Assembly: GCF_900176385.1 (NCBI RefSeq)
Contig: NZ_FWXN01000012.1
Coordinates: forward strand, 62,001 to 126,000
Length of the DNA: 64,000 nucleotides
Source of the DNA: Janibacter indicus
GTDB taxonomy: Bacteria; Actinomycetota; Actinomycetes; Actinomycetales; Dermatophilaceae
Reading direction: 5' to 3'
Shown in pieces: positions 16,251-24,845 of this stretch. A program made the translations under genes and the position numbers. A model generated the notes under the pieces. It was not told the DNA's origin, ran no database searches, and worked only from the letters and a program-made list of their open reading frames with translations. Numbering within the stretch: the first letter of the stretch is position 1; every line of letters begins with the position of its first letter.

Positions 16251-17135
16251 TCAGACGAGGTCCAGCGCGAGGTCGACGATCGGCGAGGAGTGGGTCAGCC
16301 CGCCGACGCTCATCCAGTCGATGCCGGTGGCGCCGTAGTCGGCGGCGACCTCGAGCGTCAGCCCCCCGGTCGCCTCGATCTCGACGCTCTCGCCGCGCTC
16401 CGCGCCCCAGGCCCGCGCGGCGGCCACCGTCTCGCGGAGCAGGTCGACGGACATGTTGTCGCACATGAGGAAGCGCGACCCGGCCTCGAGCGCCTCGATC
16501 GCCTCGGCCGTCGTGGTCACCTCGACCTCGACGGTCACGTCGGGGAAGCGCTCCCGGATCGCGGCATAGGCCGCCCCCACTCCCCCGGCCGCGATCTTGT
16601 GGTTGTCCTTGACCATCGCGACGTCGAAGAGCCCCATGCGCTTGTTGGTCCCTCCGCCGCAGCGGACCGCGTACTTCTCCAGCGCGCGCAGACCCGGCGT
16701 CGTCTTGCGGGTGTCGAGCACGGTGCAACCGGTGCCCGCGAGCGCATCGGACCACCGCCGCGTGTGGGTCGCCACCCCCGACAGGCGCGACAGGATGTTG
16801 AGCACGGTCCGCTCGGCCATGAGCACCTGCCGCAGCGGCCCCCGCAGCTCGGCCACGACGTCGCCACGCTCCAGCGCCGTCCCGTCGGCGATCCGCACGT
16901 CGAGCGAAGGGGGAACCCCTCCCGTCCGCGCAGCCACCTCGTCGAGGGCGAGGGCGATGACCGGCCCACCGGCGAGGACGCCGGGAGCGCGGGCGACGAC
17001 CTGGCCGATGCCCACCTGGTCGGCCGGGATCGTCGCGGTGCTCGTCACGTCGAGCGACTGCGGCCCGAGGTCCTCGTCCAGGGCGAGGGCGACGACGCGT
17101 CGCGCGTCCGGCTCGGGGAAGTGCTCGGTGCTCAC
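16251..17135 (-). CDS. nadC: Nicotinate-nucleotide pyrophosphorylase (carboxylating)
   Basis: Converts quinolinate and PRPP to nicotinate mononucleotide in de novo NAD synthesis. It has 294 residues. The family motifs DTRKTTPGLRALEKYAVRCG, NKRMGLFDVAMVKDNH, and the C-terminal EATGGLTLE and IDWMSVGGLTHS are all present. The start is GTG at 17135, overlapping the nadB stop by 4 bases (GTGA), so translation is coupled to nadB. Confidence 0.95.
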   Translation of the reverse strand: MSTEHFPEPDARRVVALALDEDLGPQSLDVTSTATIPADQVGIGQVVARAPGVLAGGPVIALALDEVAARTGGVPPSLDVRIADGTALERGDVVAELRGPLRQVLMAERTVLNILSRLSGVATHTRRWSDALAGTGCTVLDTRKTTPGLRALEKYAVRCGGGTNKRMGLFDVAMVKDNHKIAAGGVGAAYAAIRERFPDVTVEVEVTTTAEAIEALEAGSRFLMCDNMSVDLLRETVAAARAWGAERGESVEIEATGGLTLEVAADYGATGIDWMSVGGLTHSSPIVDLALDLV

Positions 17136-18874
17136 TGCTCGGCCTCCTGCGGCTCGTCGGTCTCGTCCTCGTCGTCCGCGGGCCACGCCAGGTCGACGTC
17201 GAGCTTGATGACGGCGAGCTCGCCGTCATCGGGGTCGCGCACGTGGAGCAGGTGCGCGGCCCAGGTCTGGTCGTCGTGGTGCGGGTGGTCGCGGCGCACG
17301 TGCCCACCGCGGGTCTCCTCGCGCAGGTGGGCGGCAGTCGCCAGCGCCTGGCCCAGGTGGAGCAGGTTGGTCGTCTCCCAGGTCTGCGGCCCGGGCTCGG
17401 CGTCGGTCGTCGATCGGGCCGCCAGGTCCGCGAGCTCGGCCAGCGCACCGGCCGTCGAGTCAGCCGAGCGCAGCGGGCCGACCCCGCGGGTCATCACCTG
17501 CTGCACCTCGCGGCGGTGCGCGGCATCGAGGAGGGCGGTCCCCCCTTCGGTCGTCGGCTCCTGGAGCGGCAGCTCGCCGGCTGCCAGCCGGGCGGTGAGG
17601 TCCTCGGCGATGCGGTGGGCGAAGACCAGGCCCTCGAGCAGCGAGTTGCTCGCGAGCCGGTTGGCGCCGTGCACACCGGTGCACGAGGTCTCGCCGCACG
17701 CGTAGAGACCGGGCAGGTTGGCGCGGCCGCGCAGGTCGGCGCGCACCCCACCGGAGGCGTAGTGCTGGGCGGGGGCCACGGGGATCGGCTCGGTCGCCGG
17801 GTCGATGCCCAGCTCACGGCAGCGCGCGACGATCGTCGGGAAGCGCTGCTCGAGGAAGTCGCCACCGAGGTGCCGCGCGTCGAGGAAGACGTGGTCGGTG
17901 CCGGTGGCCTCCATGCGCTCGAGGATCGCCCGGGCGACGACGTCTCGCGGGGCGAGGTCGGCCATCGGGTGCAGGCCGGCCATGAAGGCCTCGCCCGCCG
18001 CGTCGACGAGCCGGGCACCCTCGCCGCGGACGGCCTCCGAGACGAGCGGCTGCTGACCGGTCGCGCCCTCGCCGAGGTGCATGACCGTCGGGTGGAACTG
18101 CACGAACTCGAGATCGGCGAGGGCCGCCCCGGCACGCAGCGCGGCCGCCATGCCGTCACCGGTGGCGACCGAGGGGTTGGTCGTCGCGGAGTAGATCTGG
18201 CCGAGGCCGCCGGTCGCCAGGACGACCGCCCGGGCACGGGCCGCACCGACGCCGTCGATCTCGCCCTCGCCGATCACGTGCACGGTGGCACCGCACACGC
18301 TGCCGTCCGCCGAGGTGAGCAGGTCGACGACGAGCGCGTGCTCGATGACCTCGATGCCGGGGTCGGCCCGCACGGCCTCGAGCTGGGCGATGAGCGCCCG
18401 GGAGATCTCGGCGCCGGTGGCGTCACCGCCGGCGTGGGCGATCCGATCGCGGTGGTGCCCCCCTTCGCGGGTCAGGGTGATCTCGCCGGTGGCGTCGCGG
18501 TCGAACTGCGCCCCGAGACCGATGAGCTCGTGCACCCGGGCCGGACCCTCGGTGACGAGCACCTCGACGGCGTCCTCGTCGCACAGACCGACCCCGGCGA
18601 CGAGGGTGTCGTCGAGGTGCTCGGCCGGGGAGTCCTCCGGCGCCAGGGCGGCGGCGATCCCGCCCTGGGCCCACGCGGTCGACCCCTCCGACAGCCGGGT
18701 CTTGGTGACGAGCAGGACGCGGTCGACCTGCTCGCGCAGGCGCAGGGCACAGGTGAGGCCGGCGATGCCGGAGCCGACGACGAGGACGTCCGCCTCGCTC
18801 GTCCACCCCGGCGCGGGCGAGCCGAGGTACCGCGGCAGGGTGACCGCCGCCGGCTCGGGCCCAGGTGCCTGCAT
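17132..18874 (-). CDS. nadB: L-aspartate oxidase
   Basis: FAD enzyme that oxidises L-aspartate to iminoaspartate, the first step of NAD synthesis. The dinucleotide site is DVLVVGSGIAGLTCALRL; STAWAQGGIAAAL and HYASGGVRADLRGR carry family active-site residues; and GLYACGETSCTGVHGANRLA is the FAD C-motif. The ATG at 18874 (580 residues) sits inside a palindromic repeat. GTG at 18907 or 18928 would add 11 or 18 residues but overlap panD. Neither option has a convincing ribosome site. Quinolinate synthase (nadA) is not beside it. Confidence 0.93.
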   Translation of the reverse strand: MQAPGPEPAAVTLPRYLGSPAPGWTSEADVLVVGSGIAGLTCALRLREQVDRVLLVTKTRLSEGSTAWAQGGIAAALAPEDSPAEHLDDTLVAGVGLCDEDAVEVLVTEGPARVHELIGLGAQFDRDATGEITLTREGGHHRDRIAHAGGDATGAEISRALIAQLEAVRADPGIEVIEHALVVDLLTSADGSVCGATVHVIGEGEIDGVGAARARAVVLATGGLGQIYSATTNPSVATGDGMAAALRAGAALADLEFVQFHPTVMHLGEGATGQQPLVSEAVRGEGARLVDAAGEAFMAGLHPMADLAPRDVVARAILERMEATGTDHVFLDARHLGGDFLEQRFPTIVARCRELGIDPATEPIPVAPAQHYASGGVRADLRGRANLPGLYACGETSCTGVHGANRLASNSLLEGLVFAHRIAEDLTARLAAGELPLQEPTTEGGTALLDAAHRREVQQVMTRGVGPLRSADSTAGALAELADLAARSTTDAEPGPQTWETTNLLHLGQALATAAHLREETRGGHVRRDHPHHDDQTWAAHLLHVRDPDDGELAVIKLDVDLAWPADDEDETDEPQEAEQ

Positions 18875-18892
18875 TGCCCCGGGGGAATGCAG
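18869..18892. repeat. CTGCATT-type palindromic repeat, copy 1
   Basis: CTGCATTGCC, CCGG, then GGGAATGCAG: an imperfect palindrome that contains the proposed nadB ATG. The same palindrome, with GAGT-like flank, occurs twice at 51639-51704. In the nadB mRNA the hairpin would cover the start codon. Confidence 0.65.
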
Positions 18893-18899
18893 AGTCGGG

Positions 18900-19340
18900 T
18901 CAGGCACCGAGGGCGCCGTCCGGGCCACGGTGGGTCACCGCGGAGGTCTTCAGGCCGAAGCCCTCGGGCACGTCACCGGCGTCGTGGTACTGCTCGACGA
19001 TCTTGTTGTCGCCGTCGACGAAGACGACGTTGGGCTCGAAGGTGCGCGCCTCCTCGTCGTCCATCGCGGCGTAGGCGATGATGATGACGAGGTCGCCGGG
19101 CGAGACGAGCCGGGCGGCCGCGCCGTTGATGCACACGATGCCGCTGCCGCGCTCGCCCTCGATCGCATAGGTCGTCAGGCGGTTGCCGTTGTCGATGTCG
19201 ACGACGTCGACCTGCTGGCCGGGCAGCATGCCGGCGGCGTCCATGAGGTCCATGTCGATGGTCAGCGACCCGACGTAGTGCAGGTCGGCCTGGGTGACCG
19301 TGGCCCGGTGGATCTTGCTGTGGAGCATGAAGCGCTGCAC
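18900..19340 (-). CDS. panD: Aspartate 1-decarboxylase proenzyme
   Basis: Makes beta-alanine for pantothenate. The proenzyme self-cleaves before Ser; here the cleavage site is [16 protein letters not shown]. Substrate Arg and other conserved positions appear in [17 protein letters not shown] and [21 protein letters not shown]. The start is GTG at 19340 ([19 protein letters not shown]), with AAGGA upstream; 146 residues. It lies 86 bases after panC and before nadB on the same strand, so both aspartate-consuming cofactor pathways are expressed together. Confidence 0.95.
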   Translation of the reverse strand: MQRFMLHSKIHRATVTQADLHYVGSLTIDMDLMDAAGMLPGQQVDVVDIDNGNRLTTYAIEGERGSGIVCINGAAARLVSPGDLVIIIAYAAMDDEEARTFEPNVVFVDGDNKIVEQYHDAGDVPEGFGLKTSAVTHRGPDGALGA

Positions 19341-19426
19341 GCGAGTGTCCTTATGTCGTGAGGCGAGGTGAGCGCCCACCAGTCTCGCAGAATCCGCCTC
19401 GTGCCCATGGCGCGGTGCGCGCAGGC

Positions 19427-20311
19427 TCACTCGGCGAAGGTCTCGCGCGCACCTCCCCCGGGCGCCAGGAGCACCGGGATGTTGTCGATGAGCCGGGTCG
19501 TGCCGACCCGGGCCGCGACGGCGAGCAGGGCCTCGCCCTGGTACCACTCAGGCACGTCCTCGAGCGTCGTCGGGTGGACGAGCACGAGGTAGTCGACGAG
19601 CGCGAGCGGCTCCTCGATGAGCACCTCGCGGGCGGCCCGCCGGATCGCCGAGGGGCCCTCGACGGCGCGGGCGGCGCCGGCACGCAGGGCGCGGGAGAGC
19701 GCGAGCGCGGTCTCCCGGTCGCTGGGCGAGAGATAGGTGTTGCGGCTGCTCATCGCCAGACCGTCCTCCTCGCGGACGGTCGGCACGGCGACGACGCTGC
19801 CGGGGAAGTCGATGTCGCGGACCATCCGCTTGATGAGCAGCAGCTGCTGGGCGTCCTTCTGCCCGTAATAGAAGAGGTCACCGCGGGTGAGGTGCATGAG
19901 CTTGGCGACGACCGTGAGCATCCCGTCGAAGTGCCCCGGGCGCGACTGCCCCTCGAGGACGTCGCCGAGCGGCCCGGCCGAGATGCGCACTCCCGGGTCA
20001 CCGTCGGGGTAGATGACATCGGGTGTCGGCGCGAAGACGAGGTCGACGCCCTCGCGGGTGCAGATCTCCAGGTCGGAGTCGAAGGTGCGCGGGTAGCGCG
20101 AGAGGTCCTCCTTGGGACCGAACTGCAGCGGGTTGAGGAAGATCGTGACGACGACGTGCCGCGCCCGCTCGCGGGCGGTGCGGATGAGTCGCGCGTGCCC
20201 CTCGTGGAGGGCACCCATGGTCATGACGACGGCGACGTCGCCGTCGGTGAGGGCGGCCCGGGCCGGTGCGAGCTCGTCGCGGGTGCGGGCGACGACGGGG
20301 GCGGTGGTCAT
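19427..20311 (-). CDS. panC: Pantothenate synthetase
   Basis: Joins pantoate and beta-alanine with ATP to give pantothenate, 294 residues. The nucleotide-binding motifs are [14 protein letters not shown] and [10 protein letters not shown], with [16 protein letters not shown] and [13 protein letters not shown] also conserved. Its ATG overlaps the DUF2520 gene stop by 4 bases (ATGA), which implies coupling. panB is not in this window. Confidence 0.96.
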   Translation of the reverse strand: MTTAPVVARTRDELAPARAALTDGDVAVVMTMGALHEGHARLIRTARERARHVVVTIFLNPLQFGPKEDLSRYPRTFDSDLEICTREGVDLVFAPTPDVIYPDGDPGVRISAGPLGDVLEGQSRPGHFDGMLTVVAKLMHLTRGDLFYYGQKDAQQLLLIKRMVRDIDFPGSVVAVPTVREEDGLAMSSRNTYLSPSDRETALALSRALRAGAARAVEGPSAIRRAAREVLIEEPLALVDYLVLVHPTTLEDVPEWYQGEALLAVAARVGTTRLIDNIPVLLAPGGGARETFAE

Positions 20312-21222
20312 CGGGTCTCCTCGTCGAGGGTGGTCAGGATCGTGGCGGCGTCGTCCCCGCGGAGTCGGCCGCTGCGCTGCGCACGAAGGGCGGTGGCCCG
20401 GGCCTGCGCGCGGTAGGCGGTGGCGACGTCCTCCGGCAGATCGGCGAGCTCCGCGAGGTGCGCGGCCACGGTACCGGCATCACCGCGGGCGACCGGTCCG
20501 GTGAGGGCGGCGTCACCCGACGACAGGGCGTTGTCGAGGCTCGCCTGCAGGAGCGGGCGCAGCACGCGGTCCGCGGGGTCGATCCCGGCCGAGCGCAGCA
20601 CCTCCATGGCCTGGGCGACGAGGGTGACGAGATGGTTGCTGCCGTGCGCGAGAGCGGCGTGGTAGCGGCCGCGGGCCTCCTCGGGCACCCACACCGGCTC
20701 GCCACCCATCTCGACGACGAGCGCCTCGGCGACCGGCCGCAGCGCCTCCGGCGTCGTGATGCCGAAGCAGCACTCGGCCAGCCGCGCCAGGTCGAGGCTG
20801 GTCCCGGTGAAGGTCATCGCGGGATGGATCGCCATCGGCAGCAGCGCGTCGGCGACCGGCGCGAAGGGAGCCAGACCGTGCCGGCCCGAGGTGTGGGCCA
20901 CGAGCTGCCCCGGCACCCAGGTCCCGGTCGAGTGCAGGCCGGCGACGAGGTCGGTCAGGGCGTCGTCGGGGACGGCGAGCAGCACGAGCTGCGCGGACTG
21001 CACCACCTCGGGGACGGGCCGCACGGGCACGCCCGGCAGCAGGGCCTCGGCCCGCTCCCGGGAGTCGTCGGAGACCGCCGAGATCGCGACGACCTCGTGG
21101 CCGGCGGCGCGCAGCGCAGCCCCGAGCACGGCGCCGACGCGACCGGCTCCGACGACGCCGACCCGCAGGGTCGGCCGGGCAGGGGCTGGCGGTCGTCCGC
21201 CGCTCGGGTCTGGCTCGCTCAC
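20308..21222 (-). CDS. Rossmann-like protein with DUF2520 domain
   Basis: 304 residues. The N-terminal NAD(P)-type fold starts LRVGVVGAGRVGAVLGAAL, after a Pro-rich lead. The C-terminal helical DUF2520 domain contains ALAHGSNHLVTLVAQAMEVL. This layout resembles F420- or NADP-dependent reductases such as pyrroline-5-carboxylate reductase relatives. It is very often next to panC in actinobacteria, and a ketopantoate-reductase-like step has been considered for such proteins, though I cannot show it here. The GTG at 21222 is preceded by TAGCGT with a 7-base spacer. Confidence 0.82.
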   Translation of the reverse strand: MSEPDPSGGRPPAPARPTLRVGVVGAGRVGAVLGAALRAAGHEVVAISAVSDDSRERAEALLPGVPVRPVPEVVQSAQLVLLAVPDDALTDLVAGLHSTGTWVPGQLVAHTSGRHGLAPFAPVADALLPMAIHPAMTFTGTSLDLARLAECCFGITTPEALRPVAEALVVEMGGEPVWVPEEARGRYHAALAHGSNHLVTLVAQAMEVLRSAGIDPADRVLRPLLQASLDNALSSGDAALTGPVARGDAGTVAAHLAELADLPEDVATAYRAQARATALRAQRSGRLRGDDAATILTTLDEETR

Positions 21223-21229
21223 GGCCCCG

Positions 21230-21235
21230 ACGCTA
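21230..21235 (-). promoter_or_regulatory. -10 hexamer of the DUF2520-panC unit (leaderless)
   Basis: TAGCGT on the minus strand, 7 bases, then GTG at 21222; no Shine-Dalgarno site. It diverges from the hexamer at 21267, leaving about 30 bp between the two promoters. Confidence 0.5.
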
Positions 21236-21266
21236 CCCGCGGACCCATCCCCCCTTCGCCCTTGCC

Positions 21267-21272
21267 TAGGGT
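21267..21272 (+). promoter_or_regulatory. -10 hexamer of the MidA-like methyltransferase gene (leaderless)
   Basis: TAGGGT, 7 bases, then GTG at 21280, which decides the start over the GTG at 21274 (only one base after the hexamer). Confidence 0.5.
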
Positions 21273-21279
21273 CGTGCGG

Positions 21280-22218
21280 GTGGAGCGGACGTGGGAGCAG
21301 GCATGGCACGAGGCCCTGTACGGCGAAGGGGGGTTCTACCGGCGGCCGGAGGGACCGGCCGGCCACTTCGCGACGTCGGCGCAGGGCGGAGCCGCCGAGC
21401 TGCTCGCCGGCGCCCTGCTCGAGCTGGCCCGAAGGGAGTCGCTCACCACGATCGTCGACGTCGCCTGCGGTCGCGGCGAGCTGCTCGAAGCCCTTGCCGC
21501 ACAGGCCGATCCGGCCATCCGCCTCGTGGGCACCGATGTCGTGGACCGTCCGGCCGGCCTGGCCCAGCGCGTCGAGTGGGTCCGCTCCCCCGGCGGCCGC
21601 CACCTGCCGGACCTCGGTGACCTCGGCGAGGCCCTCGTCCTCGCCCACGAGTGGCTCGACGTCGTCCCCTGCCCGGTGGCCGAGGTTGATGACGACGGCA
21701 CGCTGCGCGAGGTGCATGTCGGGCCGGACGGCACCGAGCGCCTCGGGCAGCCGCTCGCCGGCGCCGACCTCGAGTGGGCCGACGCGTGGTGGCCCGGGCC
21801 CCGCGACCCCGGTGACCGCGTCGAGGTGGGCCACCCGCGGGACGCCGCCTTCGCCGGGCTCGTCGAGCGAGTGCGCTCCGGCCTCGTCGTCGCAGTCGAC
21901 TACGGGCACACCCGCGACGACCGACCGCCTGCCGGCTCGCTCGTCGGCTACGCCGACGGCGCGGTCTGCGCGCCCGTGCCGGACGGTCGGTGCGACCTGA
22001 CCGCCCACGTGGCGATGGACTCCCTTCGCCCCGACCGGCTGCTCACCCAGCGGGAGGCGCTGCGCGAGCTGGGGCTCGACGGCGCCCGGCCACCGCTCGA
22101 CCTGGCCCGCAGCGACCCGGCCGGCTACCTGGCAGCACTCTCCCGCGCGTCGCAGGCGAGCGCGCTGACGTCAGGGGGTCCCGGAGGGTTCCTGTGGGCG
22201 CTGCGACGGGTCGGGTGA
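21280..22218 (+). CDS. MidA/NDUFAF7-like SAM-dependent methyltransferase
   Basis: Class I methyltransferase of 312 residues. It has the early GHFATSAQGG segment, the SAM loop DVACGRGELLEAL, and LAHEWLDVVPCPV, which is the position of the NELLDALP motif that marks the MidA/NDUFAF7 family. A late VAVDYGHTRDDRPPAGSL stretch (YGH) is also family-like. In mitochondria NDUFAF7 dimethylates an Arg of complex I subunit NDUFS2, the homologue of NuoD. A nuoD gene lies 1.3 kb downstream on the same strand. The last 48 bases overlap the convergent SGNH gene. Confidence 0.82.
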   Translation: MERTWEQAWHEALYGEGGFYRRPEGPAGHFATSAQGGAAELLAGALLELARRESLTTIVDVACGRGELLEALAAQADPAIRLVGTDVVDRPAGLAQRVEWVRSPGGRHLPDLGDLGEALVLAHEWLDVVPCPVAEVDDDGTLREVHVGPDGTERLGQPLAGADLEWADAWWPGPRDPGDRVEVGHPRDAAFAGLVERVRSGLVVAVDYGHTRDDRPPAGSLVGYADGAVCAPVPDGRCDLTAHVAMDSLRPDRLLTQREALRELGLDGARPPLDLARSDPAGYLAALSRASQASALTSGGPGGFLWALRRVG

Positions 22219-23445
22219 CGTGTCGCTCGTCGCCGCGGACGACGGCGAGGTCGGCGTCCCGTCCGGCGGCGGGGTGAGCACGTCGGCGAGGGCCTCGGCC
22301 ATGAGCGGCTGCGCCCGCGCCGAGGGGTGCAGCCCGTCGAGGAAGTAGCTCGACTCCGGGTCGGCCGCCGGCAGCACCGGCGAGAGGTCGATGAAGCTCA
22401 CGCCCTCGTGCCGGGTGCGTCCCCGCATCGCCGACAGGTAGTTACCCCAGTCGGCCTGACCGGCCACCGGGTCCGGCGGGAACCACCCGACGACGAGGAT
22501 CGGCCCCTCGTAGCCCATCGCGCGGCTCTGCCGGATGATCCCGTCGAGGCTCTCGCCGAACTGCCTCGCGGAGTGCCCGGCCCGCTGGTCGTTGAACCCG
22601 AGCGGCACGAGAAGCAGGTCGGGGTCCAGCGACAGCGCGTCGCGCAGGTAGGCCGGGGTCTGCGCGACCGTCGAGGCCCGCACGCCGGCCCGCGACGAGT
22701 CGAGCACGTGCACGCACCGGTCGCGGTCGCCGCGATAGGGCATGAGGTCGGTGATGACGGCCCGACGCCCCGTGCGGCGCGGCTGGTCATTGACGACGGT
22801 GACCGTGTGCGTGCCCGGACCGAGGTCGCCCGAGGACCAGGTACGTCGCTCGGCTCCCCCGTCGGCGTCGCTCGGCACGGCGAGACCCTCGAGCGGGATC
22901 TCGCCGTCGATGCGCACCTGGAAGGGCCCACCGCTGAAGCGGGTGCGGTAGCCGATGTCCACCGACTCCGCCTCGACCCGCCACGAGACGCTCGCGCCCG
23001 GCTCGAGCCCGACGCCCCGGCCGCCGGGGCCCAGCGTCGGGGTCAGGGTCGCGCGGCCCCGCACCACGGGGTCGGGCAGCGTGCCGGCGCGATAGGTCGC
23101 GGGCACGAGCGAGGTGGTCCCGTGCCAGCCGCCCGGGCCGGTCGGGCAGTCCGCGGTGCCCGAGCGCTGGCGCAGCTTCGCCTGGAGCCGATCGACCCAG
23201 CGACGCTCGAGATCGGTGCTCATGCCAGCGCCCTCGCTCACGGAGTCGCCGAGGACCACGATGTCGGCCGCGTCGTCACCGTCTCCCTTGACCGCCTCGA
23301 ACCACGGGTCGAGCACCGCCGTGCCCTCGACCGCGGCCGTCCCCTCGGCGCGGTAGGGCGCCTCGTCGGTGCAGGCGCCGAGGGTCGCCGCAGCGAGCGC
23401 GAGGACGGTCAGCCCCGCGCCCAGGCGTCGCGCTCGTCGGGACAT
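22171..23445 (-). CDS. SGNH/GDSL-family hydrolase, lipoprotein
   Basis: Secreted, lipid-anchored esterase-like protein of 424 residues. The signal ends LALAAATLGAC (lipobox Cys25). Catalytic blocks are GDSVSEG (Ser nucleophile), GFNDQRAG (block III) and DGLHPSA (Asp-x-x-His), separated by a long beta-rich insert (about 130-250) that may bind carbohydrate. The tail is Pro/Ser/Thr-rich. The ATG at 23445 is preferred; an upstream extension adds ten residues before the signal. Its 3' end overlaps the methyltransferase gene by 48 bases tail to tail. Confidence 0.85.
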   Translation of the reverse strand: MSRRARRLGAGLTVLALAAATLGACTDEAPYRAEGTAAVEGTAVLDPWFEAVKGDGDDAADIVVLGDSVSEGAGMSTDLERRWVDRLQAKLRQRSGTADCPTGPGGWHGTTSLVPATYRAGTLPDPVVRGRATLTPTLGPGGRGVGLEPGASVSWRVEAESVDIGYRTRFSGGPFQVRIDGEIPLEGLAVPSDADGGAERRTWSSGDLGPGTHTVTVVNDQPRRTGRRAVITDLMPYRGDRDRCVHVLDSSRAGVRASTVAQTPAYLRDALSLDPDLLLVPLGFNDQRAGHSARQFGESLDGIIRQSRAMGYEGPILVVGWFPPDPVAGQADWGNYLSAMRGRTRHEGVSFIDLSPVLPAADPESSYFLDGLHPSARAQPLMAEALADVLTPPPDGTPTSPSSAATSDTSPDPSQRPQEPSGTP

Positions 23446-23494
23446 CGGCACCCGCCCATGGTGCCAAAACCGCACGGCATCACCGCACCTGACG

Positions 23495-23500
23495 CATACT
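23495..23500 (+). promoter_or_regulatory. -10 hexamer of nuoD (leaderless)
   Basis: CATACT, a 7-base spacer, then the ATG at 23508; no Shine-Dalgarno sequence. Confidence 0.5.
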
Positions 23501-23507
23501 GGCGGGC

Positions 23508-24689
23508 ATGACGAGCACCCCGGGCACCTCCGGCACCCGGACCCTCGACGTCGGGGTCGGCGACGGGTCGCTCGGCAGTGCCGACATGGTGCTCAACATC
23601 GGCCCCCAGCACCCGGCCACCCACGGGGTGCTGCGGCTGCGGGTCGCCCTCGACGGCGAGCGCATCATCTCCGCCGACCCGGTCGTCGGCTACATGCACC
23701 GCGGCGCCGAAAAGCTCTTCGAGGTGCGCGACTACCGCCAGATCACCGTCCTGGCCAACCGGCACGACTGGCTCTCCGCCTTCGGCAACGAGCTCGGCGT
23801 CGTCCTCGGCGTCGAGGCGATGCTCGGCATGGAGGTCCCCGAGCGCGCGACGTGGACCCGGACCCTCCTCGCCGAGCTCAACCGCGTGCTCAACCACCTG
23901 ATGTTCCTCGGCTCCTACCCGCTCGAGCTCGGGGCGATGACCCCGATCTTCTACTCCTTCCGCGAGCGCGAGGAGATCCAGGCGGTCATGGAGGAGATCT
24001 CCGGCGGCCGGATGCACTTCATGTTCAACCGCGTCGGCGGCCTCAAGGAGGACCTGCCCGCCGGGTGGCTCGACCGCGTCACCGCCGCCGTCGCGGCGGT
24101 CCGCGCGCGCATGCCGCAGCTCGAGGCGATGCTCGTCGGCAACGAGATCCTCGAGGCCCGCACCCGCGGGATCGGGGTGCTCCCCCCTTCGCTCGCCGAG
24201 GCCTACGGGGTCTCCGGGCCGATCGCCCGGGCCAGCGGCGTCGACCTCGACCTGAGACGCGACGCCCCCTACCTCGCCTACGGCGAGCTCTTCGGCGGCG
24301 GCGGGCCCGGCCGGGTCGTCACGCGGACCGCCGGCGACTCGCTCGCCCGACTCGAGGTCCTGCTCGAGCAGACGCACGTCAGCCTCGACCTGGCCGACGC
24401 CTGCGTCGAGCGACTCCGGTCCCTGCCGCGCGGCCCGATCAACCAGCGCCTGCCCAAGGTGCTCAAGGTGCCCGAGGGCGAGCGCTACACCGCCACCGAA
24501 AATCCGTTGGGCCTCAACGGCTACCACCTCGTCTCCCGCGGGGAGAAGACGCCGTGGCGGCTCAAGCTGCGCTCGGCCTCCTTCAACAACGTCCAGGTGC
24601 TCGCCGAGTTGCTCCCGGGCTGCCTCGTCGCCGACATGGTCTCGGTGCTCGGCTCGATGTTCTTCGTCGTCGGCGACGTCGACAAGTAG
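23508..24689 (+). CDS. nuoD: NADH-quinone oxidoreductase subunit D homologue, isolated gene
   Basis: Homologue of the 49-kDa/NuoD subunit, which with NuoB forms the quinone site of complex I; 393 residues, full length. Conserved parts are [13 protein letters not shown] (with the quinone-site His39), MHRGAEKL (Arg65, the position methylated in NDUFS2), [13 protein letters not shown] and the C-terminal [17 protein letters not shown]. At the second quinone-site position, where complex I has Tyr (RLDYLS), this protein has Trp88 (RHDWLS). No other nuo gene is in this window, so it is isolated from a nuo operon. It may be a paralogue with another partner rather than a working complex I subunit. Confidence 0.92.
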   Translation: MTSTPGTSGTRTLDVGVGDGSLGSADMVLNIGPQHPATHGVLRLRVALDGERIISADPVVGYMHRGAEKLFEVRDYRQITVLANRHDWLSAFGNELGVVLGVEAMLGMEVPERATWTRTLLAELNRVLNHLMFLGSYPLELGAMTPIFYSFREREEIQAVMEEISGGRMHFMFNRVGGLKEDLPAGWLDRVTAAVAAVRARMPQLEAMLVGNEILEARTRGIGVLPPSLAEAYGVSGPIARASGVDLDLRRDAPYLAYGELFGGGGPGRVVTRTAGDSLARLEVLLEQTHVSLDLADACVERLRSLPRGPINQRLPKVLKVPEGERYTATENPLGLNGYHLVSRGEKTPWRLKLRSASFNNVQVLAELLPGCLVADMVSVLGSMFFVVGDVDK

Positions 24690-24772
24690 CCCCGCCGCGG
24701 GCGATGCGGCGCCGTCCGCGCCCGGAACGTGACCCCACCCACACCCCTCCCCACTCCGGTGGCACCCTTTGC

Positions 24773-24788
24773 TACCCGCGGGTAGGTT
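24773..24788 (+). promoter_or_regulatory. Palindromic operator overlapping the promoter of surface protein A
   Basis: TACCCGCGGGTA (24773-24784) is a perfect 12-bp palindrome; TAGGTT at 24783-24788 is a likely -10. A hairpin CGCCCCCGGtctCGGGGGCG-like follows at about 24802-24821 in the leader. The same TACCCNNGGGTA palindrome is present at 53842-53853. Confidence 0.45.
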
Positions 24789-24845
24789 GCCGGGACGACC
24801 GCGCCCCCGGTCTCGGGGGCGTGACCACCGAAGATGGGGAACTCC

